A stretch of DNA of 64,000 nucleotides. Source: Russula earlei (taxonomy: Eukaryota > Basidiomycota > Agaricomycetes > Russulales > Russulaceae). The notes under the pieces are model-generated. The model did no database searches and was not told the origin of the DNA. It saw nothing but the letters and a program-made list of their open reading frames with translations. The stretch is from positions 186,001 to 250,000 of the forward strand of contig JAGFNK010000024.1 in the NCBI GenBank assembly GCA_025769875.1, in the 5' to 3' direction. Each line of letters opens with the position of its first letter. Position 1 is the first letter of the stretch. This document shows positions 46,260 through 57,095 of this stretch, one piece after another. The position numbers and the translations under genes are program-made.

Positions 46260-47906
46260 TCAAAGTCATCCTCTCAATCTTGTCTGATGAAGCAAATGCA
46301 TCATGGTATTCTTCAGTCACATTGCTTATTCTGAGTCCTGTCTAACGACATCCCAGCTCACCTTTGCAATTTCAATTGCTCCATACCCATTCCATTCCTT
46401 GATTTTCCCGAATGACAAGCCGCACTCATTCACCTTTGACTTCGGGTTGCTGCACTGTAAGGCATGCTGCACAGCACACCCAACAGAATCACGCGCATGT
46501 CATTGTGTCACGTCGTCCCCTTTATTTCATAGTATGTTTTCCCATTGATTTTTTGTCCTACCTTGCCACCTCGTCACTCCTTGATCACCACCTGCTTCCA
46601 CTGTCGTATGTGAGAGCTCGCAGCCCAAGCTTTTCCTCGTGCTCATGCATGATGCCCTGTCACTTGCCTTGTGTCCTTGTTCCAGTCCTCTGCAAAGTAA
46701 CATTCATTTTAAAATTTTAATAAATGGCCATGTTGGTCTCAGTACACTTGTTGTTTCAATCCATGCATTGTGCTGGTTTCTCGGTGGCATGGTTCCGCAT
46801 GCCAGGTGGGGCACGCGGAGTCTGTGGTGCTTGATCCAAGGGCGGGTATCAACAGAGGTGAGCTGAGAGCAAGGTCGTGTCCCAGACGTGAACACTTTGA
46901 GGTATCAGACTTGCGGGCGTGAGAGTCAAACCTGAGTGTGTGCTCAAGCTTATGAAGGAGAAGAGAGAGGGGAGAGGTTATTGTTAGGTGAAGAGTCGTT
47001 TTTGCTGGCAGACGAAGAGGTTAACATGGGAGCAGAAGACTGCACAAAAACTGTCATTCGAGACTGTAGCTACCAGTCCTTAAATACTGTAGCAAAGGCA
47101 GAGGAAAAGCAGGTAATCAAGGGAGCAGAGGGATAGAGGACGCAAGACAAGATGAGTAAGTAGGTGAGTATGATGTCATGACGGAACGCGAACCAGAATC
47201 GAGGCATAAGACATTCTACACTAACCGGAACGAGGCAAGTGTTTAGCAAATCGGAGAGTAAGTAAACGAGGCGGGATGGGAATTCATAGCAGTACAGTAT
47301 ATCAGTCAAGAGCGTACCAAAAGCCTATTCCTCTGACTGCGAGTCCGCAAGCATGGGGCAGCGCGACGATGACGACCGGGCAAAGCGCTGTGGGCAGCAA
47401 GCCCTCAGATAAAGCGGTGATGATGACGACAAACGCATCATCCGGGTCAGTGTGTTGACTTGTGATGGGGGCGAGGACAATGATGATAGAGGAGGCAAGA
47501 GTGGGATGAAAGGGAGTCGTCGAGGGGCGAGAGCCTGATGACAAAAGGATGGGGAGTATGATGCAGACCAAGCAGACTAGTGGCAGAGGGGATGGATAAG
47601 GAGAGCGAGGCATGGGCAAACGGCGATGATGTTGTGCCGTAGGTCGAAGGTTGGAGGAGCCGAGCTCCAACTTGAAGACGGACGAGAGTGGGGCATAGGT
47701 GGCGATGCAGGTGACGTCGACAGTGATCGACTTGAGCTGTCGTCGCTGTTCCTGGGCGTAGAGTGGGCAACACGAGGGAATGACATCAAAAGGGGGACGC
47801 GAGAAAGAGAGAGAAAGGACAGACAACAGTCGGGAGATGGAAAGAGGGGATGAAAGACGAGACCAAGAGAAAGGAAGATGCATGGGCGAGGGACATGTGG
47901 GAGGTG
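46260..47906. other. Right interior of the 8.8-kb element, low complexity, partly repeated elsewhere
   Basis: No recognisable gene. 46590-46650 (TCGTATGTGAGAGCTCGCAG) resembles the inner TIR zone of the long-TIR family (GGGCTGCGAGCCCTCACATA). The minus strand 47760-47300 matches 51090-51480 on the plus strand base for base apart from many CG to TG/CA changes, so an older copy of this end exists there. Confidence 0.5.
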
Positions 47907-48060
47907 GGCGCTTCAAGAATTGTACAATGGTGAAAAAAAAAATAGAGTCTCTGAGGTCCTTGATCACTTTTCTCACTCAGATGCTTACAAATGTGTGGCG
48001 TCTTTGCATCAGAAACAGGGACAGGCCAGCATAACAAGCTGGCCGGTCCCTGTTGCCATA
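47907..48060 (-). repeat. Right TIR of the 8.8-kb element, with hairpin
   Basis: Inverted copy of 39249-39405. It differs at several sites, nearly all CG in the left copy and TG or CA here (for example GACGCGAAG against GATGCAAAG, AAGCGTC against AAGCATC). It is followed by the GGGAAT duplication. Confidence 0.88.
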
Positions 48061-48192
48061 GGGAATGGATAAGTCAAGTCCACTTATAGTCAACTTAGCA
48101 GACAATGACAGTAAAATATTCCAAGTGCTGAGTAGGCATTTATATTACATAAGTAATGGCATAAGGGCATGAAAAATGTGACCAAAAAAGGT

Positions 48193-49206
48193 TACCATCA
48201 TTTTCACATGACCTTGCACTTGCCATTTTTGGATGTCATTTAGAGTGCAAGATTAAAACTGCTATATCTCCACAGTTTCTCAGATTGCCTTGAAACTTTG
48301 ACAGTAGAACCTTATATACTGTATCTGGGTGCAGCTAAAATATGGGAGTCTAATAAGGCCCCATTTACCAACTGAGAATTCTTGAATCTTGAGGTCCCAT
48401 TTGGCATGAAACTCCACAAATTTTTGAAACTATATTCAAGAATTCTGGTTGGTAAAAAGGGCCTAATATTCAGTTCTTTGACATGTCAATTTTTGGGTGC
48501 TGACATGAGTGCAAAACTTTGAACTGCCATATCTCAACTGTTTCTCAATTGATTGACTTGAAACTTTGACGGAGATCTCATGTCCTGTATCTTGGTGCAG
48601 TCCAAGAGTTGGGGTCTTATTCTTCATTCTTGAAGTTTTGATTTTGGGTGTGATCTGAGTGTGGAAATTTCAAACTGCCATATCTCAACCATTTCTCAAT
48701 AGAGTGCCTTGAAACTTGTGAAGATAACAGGGTGAAAGCCTGAGGGCATGGCAATCAGCATGCAGAAAGGCAGATTGGAGGTGGCATGTGGGATGCATTT
48801 TTTTGGGGAAGTGATACACACAAATGCACTACTTTTTGTTGGCTCCTTTGAGCCTCTCTAAATACATCTCCCATGTGTAGGCTGTTTGTAAATGCATATC
48901 ATAGGTTGCTAAGACAATACCAACATATATGAGACAATCTTAGCCTTTGTGTGCCATATCTCAACTGTTTCTCAATAGATTGTCTTGAAACTTGGACAGT
49001 AAAACCTTGTATACCGTATCTAGGTGCAACTAAAATATGGGAGCCTAATATTCAGTTCTTGAAGTTTCAATTTTTGGGTGCCAATCTGCGTGTGAAATTT
49101 CGAACTGCCATATCTCAATCATTTCTCAATGAATTGCCTTGAAACTTGGACATTAAAACCTCATGTACTGCATCTAGATACGACCAAATAATGGGTTTCA
49201 CTTGTT
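48193..49206 (+). repeat. Long-TIR family block, forward, with two later insertions
   Basis: Starts TTACCATCATTTTCACATGACC and contains the 154-bp subunits, but is lengthened by a 107-bp MITE (48357-48463) and by about 240 bp of unrelated DNA (48719-48957, AAGATAACAGGGTGAAAGCC ...). It ends at about 49206 (GGGTTTCACTTGTT), where LTR-like repeat D begins. No matching right TIR lies downstream in the window. Confidence 0.75.
48357..48463. mobile_element. 107-bp MITE with Harbinger-like ends
   Basis: GGCCCCATTTACCAACTGAG at the left and GGTTGGTAAAAAGGGCC at the right are inverted repeats. TAA flanks both ends. The empty site is known from the other 154-bp subunits (GGGAGCCTAATATTCAG), so the insertion is directly visible. 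The TIR matches the ends of the 543-bp element at 60252-60794. Confidence 0.85.
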
Positions 49207-49588
49207 AAAGTTGACCCTAATAGAACCATATAAAGGGGGCTAGTGTCTTCCTATAGTCCATTCTAAGATTATTAGAGTTAGTCTAATAACACATTCTAGG
49301 GCCTATAGTATCTTTGTTAATATCCAATATAAGGCACTTGAGGTTGTCTTAAAGGGTCATTAGAGAGCCTTTAATATTGTCCTTTACTGTTAGATAGGTT
49401 GCCACCAAGTAGGGCTTGCTGTATGTTGATTGTGTCTAGAATCAATTGCATGACAATGCACATGCAATATTGTGGACACCTCTACTCACTGCTTTTGGCC
49501 ATGTGAACAGGGTGGCACCATGGAGCCTGGGTTTCCTCTAGTATGGAAGGGTCCTTCAAGGGCCCTCTCCAGGAAATGGTTCATGACA
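49207..49588 (-). repeat. LTR-like repeat D, copy 2, reverse and truncated
   Basis: Complement begins TGTCATGAACCATTTCCTGG at 49588 and matches 18596-18975, including GTGAGTAGAGGTGTCCACAATAT. It stops near GTATTAGGGTCGACT of the other copy. It is more CpG-decayed than copy 1. Confidence 0.55.
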
Positions 49589-49600
49589 ATGGGTCTTGAC

Positions 49601-50397
49601 TGTCAAGACATGTATTGCTGATCACTAAGGACTCAGGAGCAGGTGGGCAAGGGTCAGAACAGACAGTATGCAACATAGACAGCATTGAATAGGAGGATGA
49701 GCCGAACGACAAGGAGGTACCAGATGGGGACCAGTATGTGTTGCAGGAGGCAGAGGCAAAGGCTAGAGGCCAGTGTGACTAGGGACTTTAAACAAGGCAG
49801 TTGTTGAAGGGTACCTTGAAGATGAGAGAGGGGATGTTAGACAAAGCAGTCGCTGAGGAGTACTTTGGAATGAGAGTATCACAAATTGACAGTCTGATGA
49901 CTGCCATGCTACATTGGGGCTTATATACTGTGCACATGGTCAATTACAAAGAACTGGAACTATTCTAGCCTCTTTGGTACCATCCAATAGGGTTGTAGAG
50001 GCATAAACTCACTTATGTCAGACTTAGGGCTGACTGAGCATATTACTGATCATTGTGGAGAAATGACACCATAATGATGTCAGTGTGGAGTCACTCAGTC
50101 AGCCATGATGTCATTGGAGCTGAATGATGTCATATGAGTTATGCAACAAGTTTGTAGGAGTCCATGCTGCTGTTTTGGGTTCTTGGTGGCTGAGTGGCCA
50201 TGTGGCTGCCACATGGTGATTACCCAATTAGGAAATGGGTGTCTAGTTGTGTCATAGTGCCTCTGTGACAGCAATATCTTGTACCACAGGAAGAGTAGCC
50301 CATGAAATAGAAGTGGATTGATGATGCAAAATGAGAGGGGTTTCTTTTGAGTGAAATTAGACAATATGCGGCCAGGACTTGGCCTTGGTTCACAACA
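49601..50397 (-). repeat. LTR, family C, reverse copy
   Basis: Complement starts TGTTGTGAACCAAGGCCAAG at 50397 and ends CATGTCTTGACA at 49601, matching the chromovirus 3' LTR (35962-36789) along its length, with CG sites changed. No clear target duplication and no internal sequence on either side. Confidence 0.75.
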
Positions 50398-51540
50398 TCA
50401 ACAGGGCGGTGCATGGTGCATGTGGCCTGGTCATCACATGTTGCTATGTGGCCAGACATTGTGGCCAGTGCTGAAGTTCTTGTTGCAGCTGCAGCTGTGG
50501 TGGCATGTTTCAAGGGAGAAAGCAAGGTGGCTGCTGCAGTTCTTTCTGTGGTGGGGGAGGGCAATGCATCAGTGGCAATGGAGGAAATGGTGGTGGGCTG
50601 CAAGCCCAACTTGCATGTTGTTGCTCTTGCCATTGTGTCCTGGCCATGGTGTCATGGTCATCTCCAACTGAGGCGGTGATGGCATGCATGGGTGACAGTG
50701 CATGAGTGGGTGGGGAGGCAAGAGGGAAGGCAGTGTGCAGCATGTCTCCTGAGATGGTGGTGCATCCTGGCATGCTGGCAAACTCCTGGCAGTGGTGACT
50801 GTGCTTGCTTCTCCAAGGTGGCAGTAGGGTTTTTCCGGCCCAGCTTGGCCTGAAAGCTCTGGTTTTGGCTCGGCTTGAGGCAGCTTTGGTTTTTAAAACC
50901 CCTGGCCATGCCAAAGCTGTCAACCCTGGCTTGGCTCCAGCTTGGCCTGGCCTAGGCCACAGCTTTTGTACATAAGATTTTCTGTATGTGAGCCTGCTGG
51001 CCACATGACTTGTACCAGGCCCCTTGCATGCCATGTGTTCACTTTCCTTGTGTTCCCACTTTCGACATCATCCCCACCATGTTGCCCACTCCATGTCAGC
51101 AGACTATGACAACAGCTCAATTCAATCACCATTGATGTCACTTGCCTTGGTGCTCAATGCCTTCATCCCTTTGGTCTTCAAGTCAGAGCACAGCTCCTCC
51201 CAACACTTTGACCTATGGCATGACACCATCACTGTCTGGCTGTGCCTCACACCCTCCCGAGACCATCCCTCAAGTATCATCCTTGCATCTGCCACACATC
51301 CATGCACAGACCCATATGACACATTTGTCATCATCACCATTGCCTTACCTGAGGGCTCATTGCCCACAGCACCTCACCCATCATCATTGCCACCCTATTC
51401 AAGGGCTTGCTGCCCATAATGTCTCACCCCCAACATCATTGCCACATCACCTCATGCTCGCAGATTCACCATAGGAGGACTTTAGAATAGCACTTTTGTA
51501 TTTAAATATCAAGTATATTATGGAGTGGTTATGTTCTGGA
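50398..51540 (+). repeat. Old CpG-decayed relative of the 8.8-kb element's right end
   Basis: Positions about 51030-51480 match the complement of 47300-47820 (for example GACAACAGCTCAATTCAATC against GACGACAGCTCAAGTCGATC), with most CG sites in one turned to TG or CA in the other. 50590-50620 has the GTGGGCTGCAAGCCC word shared with the long-TIR family. 50820-50960 is rich in GGCTTGGCC words. No gene. Confidence 0.55.
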
Positions 51541-51589
51541 GAGCATGATGAGGCATGGTAAGAGCATGGATTATACATGTGCATCAGTA

Positions 51590-52150
51590 AAGATGGATTT
51601 TAGTTTCTGTCGGTTTCTCACCTCAGGATACCAAAAAAAACCAGCGGAAACCAGGAAACCGGGAGACTGGGAAACCCATGTCTGGTTTCCTGGAAACAAC
51701 CTGAGAGTATCTTTCATGGAAACCTAAGAAACTAACAGAAACCTGTCGAAAGTATGGAAACTGGTAGAACTATAGTATAGTAATCACTGAAAATGATCAG
51801 AAATAGGGTATATGTCATTTCTACTTGTAATTGGAAGTCGATTCGAGCTGGTATGGATCTAAGCCTTGAGGGGACTCTCAGGTATATACAGATCAGCATG
51901 GAATGCAGATATCATCGAGGCATCAGCACAATGAAGGGATTCATCATCACCATCGTTGTCTGCACATTCCAGTGCAAGGTGCCAGCGTCGCTCACTCAGA
52001 CGGTCGATGAAAACTTGAATTGTTTTCCAGTGTGCTTCATGATGTCTACCAGGTTTCCCAGTTTCTGGGTTTTCGGTTTCCGGAAACTGGGAAACCAGCG
52101 GAAACCAACGAAAACCTGGGAATTTTTTTTGTGGTTTGCTGATGTGGAAT
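51590..52150. repeat. Possible small TIR element rich in GGTTTCC/GGAAACC
   Basis: Both ends (51600-51770 and 52045-52125) are packed with GGAAACC and GGTTTCC words in both orientations, including an ACCAGCGGAAACC word shared by the two ends, around a roughly 260-bp interior that keeps CG sites. No coding region is recognised. Confidence 0.35.
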
Positions 52151-52700
52151 GAGTGAAGTCCAGTGTACAACATGGTACGCTGCGGGATGAAGCAATCTAA
52201 GACTGAGGAAAGGGATTACAAGCAACCAACATGACTGAGCATTGCACATTGACATATAGGCCACCAAGGCTTACATTGTACATGTACTTGACTCAAGCAA
52301 AAAGGAAGGTTGAGAGGGAAGCACAGATACTGTCATTGTGATTTATCACTGATGCACTGTAGATATCACTCTGGGGTGTCAGCAAAATGCTCCAGACAGT
52401 AGTTCCATTATTTGGATCGATTTATGGCTTAGTCAGGTCAATATTACAGGCAGAGAGAGGAGCAGTAGTATACCTTAGTCTCAATTGCTCCTCTGCAGGT
52501 GTGTAGTAGTTTGACTCCTCATAACAATACTAGTCTCAATTGCTCCTCTGCAGTTCCCTTTGAGTCCTATGGACATAAGGGTGCTAATAGGTCGCTTATT
52601 TAACAGGTTATGAGCCCTGCTGTGCAACTTTAAGCAGAGCTTCACTCTACCCTCCCTATTTCACTTCTAGGACTCTTCAACAACTTCTGCTCTTGCCCAA
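52151..52700. other. Spacer and 5' part of the copia element
   Basis: No gene. TAGTCTCAATTGCTCCTCTG occurs twice in direct orientation (about 52472 and 52533). The stretch from about 52580 leads directly into the copia frame. Confidence 0.4.
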
Positions 52701-52708
52701 GCAGTAAA

Positions 52709-53500
52709 ATGCGTCATAGACGTCCCTCATCACAATCTAAGGCTGTCCCAGCCTCCACTGGTGTCCAAAACACTTCTCAGACGACTCCTGCAGCACCTCA
52801 GTCTGCCTTCATTGCCTCAGCAACTTCCCTGTTCTCCACCACCTCTTCTGATGTTCATATCTCATCTTGGAATGCAGATACTGGTGCCTCAGCTCATATG
52901 ACATTCAATCGCCACTGGATTCATAATTTCACACCTCATCGAATCCCAATTCGCCTTGCTGATGGGTCTGTGATATATTCTGAGGGAATTGGGACTGTCA
53001 GGTTCAACCCTTTGGTGGAGAGGCAGGAACTTGCTCCTATAGAGTTCGCCAATGTGCTCTATGTTCCCTCTCTCTCTAGTAACCTCCTCTCTGTGCTATA
53101 CCTCACAATGAGTCGCCATTTTATCACTGTCATTCAAAAGGACACTCTCCACTTCATCAAGAATGACAGGATCATGTTCCAAGCAAAGGTATCCACTTCT
53201 AACTCAGCATTTCTACTGGGGGAGACCATTCCTGTTGAGCACCATGCCTCCCTCTCATCCACCAGCACTCTCCCAATGAATCTGGACCTCGGGCATCGAC
53301 GCCTTTGCCATCACCACCTGGCAGGTGTCAAAAAGCTGCTTTTAGGTAACCTGGTGACAGGACTCAGACTTGATTCTCAAGCTGGTCCTGATCCAGTATG
53401 TGAAGCCTGTAAAGCTGGAAAGATGCATGCAGATCCCTTCCTGCCTTCATCCTCTAGAGCATCCAGGCCTCTCCAGCTTGTCTACAGTGATGTGCCCTGA
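52709..53500 (+). pseudogene. Ty1/copia pol fragment: protease and GAG-pre-integrase
   Basis: A 263-codon frame. SSWNADTGASAHMTFNRHWI holds the copia protease D-T-G-A-S site, with LADGSVIYSEGIGTV and NVLYVPSLSSNLLSVLYLT typical of the following region. The GAG-pre-integrase motif is seen as LGHRRLCHHHLAGVKKLLLG and CEACKAGKMHADPF (zinc-binding Cys and His). The frame ends at LVYSDVP*, exactly where the integrase core should begin. The rest of integrase, reverse transcriptase and RNase H are missing, so the element is truncated. Confidence 0.85.
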
Positions 53501-53640
53501 CTCCTGAAGCTTGTTGGGCCACCAATGAGGCTGCAGTCAAGCAAATGATCATGTCTTCAAACCCCTCTCTGTCCTTGAGCAATCTCCTTTACAATGCCTT
53601 TGCCAATGATGTCTGAGACAGAAGACCTCACCTGATTTGA
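53501..53640. other. Junction region after the truncated copia
   Basis: Short unmatched sequence with no coding potential between the copia break and the reverse LTR-like region. Confidence 0.35.
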
Positions 53641-54622
53641 GAGGGATTCCTAAATCACTCCCCCATATGAGTATATGTATTGAGTGAGATACAATTATGT
53701 CTCATACCTTGATGCACTTGATTAGATCTTCTTTACAGGGTTCATCAGACTGCTTCATGCTAATGCCCCTTACAACACAAAGGATCTTCAGCATGTCAAC
53801 CAATAACAACATGAGATCAACAGACTTGGGTGTTAAGATCTGACTGATCTTATTACCAACTCTTTGTGAAAGAGTTGCTTGATATAGTTCAAGCACTAGA
53901 CTTTGAATCCTTTGATATTATCTCAGGAAGAACAGATGTAGGAGAAGAGAAGGGCCTCTTTTGCTTAGAGTTGGCACAATAGTTTTGTTTAGAGCGCTAG
54001 ACAAGATGATTGTTTGTCAAAAGAGTAAGTCAAGCATAAGGCTTGACTTCTTAGTACCACAGACTATTTATACGATATCTCAACAACTACTGATCCAATT
54101 TGTACGAAACTTGGGGTGCACATAGCTGAGAACCAGTAGTATCCAAATACATAGAGCGCAATTCAAGAATGACAGAAATGACTCATGCATGAGTCATTCT
54201 TTCCTAGTATCTGTCATGAATTGGTAAGCAGTGAGTAAGCTATTACTGATCAGGATCAGTAAGCAATCACTAAGCCAGATGAGTAAACACATATGAGTAA
54301 TGAGTCAGTGAAGCATAGGTGAACAGGTGACAATGAAGAGACACAAGAATCCTAACACCATTCCCCCTCTAGGCTAGGTCTGGCATGACCTAGTCACTTA
54401 CTCCATGATAACCTTTGACCCACTCGCCTTCCCACCCTTTGGTCACTTCTAGAGCATCTTGTTCCATGAGGAGGGTAGGGACATCCCTATCTATACGCCT
54501 TGGACTGTATTCTAGAGAATTCAGCTCCTTGTAATATTCATATTGCTTTATCTCTGCTTTGGTCGTGGCTGATTCCAAGTTAGAGGTGCTGGCCCTAGGC
54601 ATGCATTGTGAAGTAGAGGCTA
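53641..54622 (-). mobile_element. Reverse-strand copia-like LTR with a piece of internal sequence
   Basis: On the minus strand, a frame ending TKGWEGEWVKGYHGVSD* (54600-54390) is followed by a polypurine tract (CTAGAGGGGGAATGG, about 54370) and then TGTTAGGATTCTTGTGTCTC, a likely LTR start at about 54355. The LTR may run down to about 53640. 54070-54120 carries a GATATCTCAAC ... GAAACTTGG stretch similar to the core of the 154-bp repeats. No pair LTR is found, so limits are approximate. Confidence 0.45.
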
Positions 54623-55506
54623 TGTTACACCATTTTCCTTTTGCGATTACTTCTTACCTTTTGCTATGGACTGCTTGCTTGCGTACATCCCTTTACTTAC
54701 TGGTCTTGTGATCTCTTACGTCTTGTGATCCCTTCTGTGTTATCATGTGATCCATACACGTCCAGGTAACACTGGATTGCTGTTACTTTCCCTTTGTTTG
54801 GTTCTCTTTCCATTTATATTCACTTCTTAGTTTTGACTGTGCAATGCTGCGCACCTACTGTGCAGCACAATTACTTGGTTCTGACTCATTCGTGGCCTTA
54901 TTCCTATGACTCCTACTTATTATGACTCCTACTATACTAGTAGCACAGTCAAAGCTGCAGCTATTGCTGCGCTTCTCCTGTATATATAAGCTCAGTACTT
55001 TGTGACCAAAGCCCTAAGCTTGGTCTCTTGTAGAATCCAACCTACTCTTGTCCAAACATATTTTGCCTGCAACCCACTTCGCTCCTAATCCTCAAACCAC
55101 ATCCACCTCTCCATTTAATCAACTCTTCACACACCATCTACCATCTACTCTTCGCCTTCCCCTTCCTTTCCTAAGAGTCTCTCTTCACTCCCCTGAGAAG
55201 AGCTCTCCTCCTTTAAGACCTACCTTCCTCTACTCTCTTTGCGTTGTTCAAGGTCCCCGATGGACTTGAACGCATATAGCTAGTGGAACCAGCCCTAGTC
55301 TATCCCATTACAAACTTACCCTAGCTTCTCAACGGACCGAGTCGTATTAGGAAGGGTCTATTGGCCATAACCTGTTTAGCATAAAACACTTCGACCACTG
55401 CAGGGATCCTTACTCATCATACACGGGAACCAGCCCATTTCTTGAACACCTCTCTATCATCAACTTGTTTTCCGCTTGTGAACTGACATGGCTAGTTACC
55501 ATGACA
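54623..55506 (+). repeat. Solo LTR, family B, copy 2, with 5-bp target duplication GGCTA
   Basis: 884 bp, TGTTACACCATTTTCCTTTT ... GTTACCATGACA, flanked by GGCTA on both sides (54618-54622 and 55507-55511). Near-identical to 35032-35913, with differences mainly at CG sites. TATA box near 54983. Confidence 0.92.
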
Positions 55507-55511
55507 GGCTA

Positions 55512-56046
55512 AGTGCACTGCATTGGGGACTTCCTGGGCTGGGAGTCCACCACCTCGCCTTGCAGTTGGGGGGGCACTGGATTCTCCTCTGAGTTGAGCA
55601 CTATGTCATAAGGTTTGTCCTCTGCCACCTCTCCCTCGTCTTCCTCGTCCAGTGAGCGGGGGTTCTGATCCAGACCTAGCTTTGGCTGGTGTGGCGTGTT
55701 GTGAGGTTATTGGAGTTGGAGTTAGGGAAGGAAGGGGTGTGTCCAAGTTTATAGTATCATCATTTAAGACGGTCGTCACTAGTTGCTCCATGGCAGAAGT
55801 CTCCACAGTAGTACTTGTTAGTGTGCTCCTGAGACCTTCTACTGCACAGGATGTGCGCGCAAGAGTGATTTTGAGGTCATCAACTGCAGTCAATGCTGCT
55901 CGTGTGTTAGCCACTGCATCTTGTAAGACCCCTACTGTGCCTTATAAATGTCCCCTCAAGGTCCTTTCCTCTGGTAGAAGTGGCCTCAGATGACTGCACC
56001 GCTCGATAGGCTGGAAGAACTTGTGCTGGTTGGGGACTATGCATTG
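55512..56046 (-). other. 3' region of the reverse chromovirus, Ser/Thr-rich frame
   Basis: A minus-strand frame 55914-55606 (MANTRAALTAVDDLKITLAR ... RGRRGRGGRG) lies just downstream of the zinc-knuckle frame on the same strand. It may be a further part of the same accessory protein. Not recognised. Confidence 0.35.
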
Positions 56047-57023
56047 TCAGTGAGAAATACAGGCATAGTGGGGCGTCTCGCAGTGTTGGTCCCAGTGTCC
56101 TTTCCATCCGCACCATCGGCACTTGTGCTCATACATGAGCTGCCACCATTTAGCCATTCCTGCATTGTAAGGGGGGGATGGAGGGCAAGAAAACTTTCCT
56201 TGCTCAATTTCTTCCTCCTTGCGAGTTCCTGAAGATGGTCCTGCTTCCCCTCCCTCCTCGTCCTGAGAATCTTCACTTCCAGCCCCTCTTCTAACTCTTT
56301 CTGCAACGTTGCAGGCAACAAGGACTTGTACCTCCGGTAAGAGGAGCTCTTCTTGCTGTAGTCCCATACCTTCCAGAATGCCTCGTGGGCCATTAGCTCT
56401 CGTGATAAGAGTCCACATTTCTCGTGCGTGAGGGAGGAATTTGGCAGCTCGGAGATGAGAATACGCTCCCTTGTAGATATCCTCCACTCTAGCTCTATTG
56501 AGAGCCAATTGATCTCTTTCTCTCTGAATAACCTTTTGTTGCTCGTTGAGTAGTTGATTTTGTCGAGCCAGGCTAGAGAGTCGCATGGAATGCTGGTTAA
56601 TGCACCATATCTCAGCTTCGACTCCAGCATCTCCCAGCATGTGGGTAACAGAGGTGAGGAGAGAATGGAACATGTGGAGAGGGAAATTTGGGATGTCGGC
56701 TGTAAGAACATCAGGGTATTCTTCTTCACTCTCTGGATGGAGCTCTAGGTAGAGGTTGTAGTTAGGGTGCACTTATAGGGGTTCTCCGAAGACCAACTTG
56801 TCCCTCCCTTGACAGCCCCAGATGAACGGTTCTTCTGAGCCTGGGTTTCCACCCACACCCCATCAAATATACTTGGCCAGAATGAGTTCATGCCAGTCGT
56901 TTGGGATGATGATGTGGACAGGGTGTTGACTGGGGTTGTAGCGCTCCCACCCTTCTCTGGGGATGTTGGGGTCCATGTAGGTACTCGTAGGGGAGTTAGG
57001 TGTGATGGGAACAGGACTAACAA
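56047..57023 (-). pseudogene. Accessory open frame downstream of chromovirus integrase, with CCHC-like knuckle
   Basis: Two overlapping frames continue one protein: 57023-56745 (PEKGGSATTPVNTL, NSFWPSIFDGVWVE) and 56772-56047 (YNLYLELHPESEEEYPDVLT, IPNFPLHMFHSLLTS, a long charged helix RQNQLLNEQQKVIQRERDQL, then ARRKEEE-like acidic/basic linker and CRWCGWKGHWDQHC near the end). The last motif is a zinc-knuckle-like C-x2-C-x4-H-x4-C. It lies after the chromodomain on the same strand, where gag is not expected. I recall similar proteins next to Agaricomycete gypsy elements but cannot confirm. Function unknown. Confidence 0.5.
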
Positions 57024-57095
57024 TTCTTCTGTCGTAGGCCCAGGAGGGACAACTGTCTCAAGATACTCAAGGTCAGGGAGAGATGGGGAAGGTGT

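Larger units (their letters stand above)
39249..48060. mobile_element. 8.8-kb TIR element with hairpin ends, integrase-like transposase and alpha-kinase cargo
   Basis: Ends are TATGGCAACAGGGACC at 39249 and its complement at 48060, with TIRs of about 150 bp, and GGGAAT directly repeated on both sides (39243-39248 and 48061-48066). Each TIR carries a strong subterminal hairpin. Inside, left to right: an rve-type transposase gene (39412-41202), CG-rich low-complexity DNA (41250-43600), an alpha-kinase pseudogene (43745-46259) and more low-complexity DNA (46300-47900). TIR differences are mostly CG to TG/CA. A one-base frameshift in the transposase suggests it is now inactive. I cannot assign it to a named superfamily: a 6-bp duplication with this transposase does not match a class I know well. 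Confidence 0.85.
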
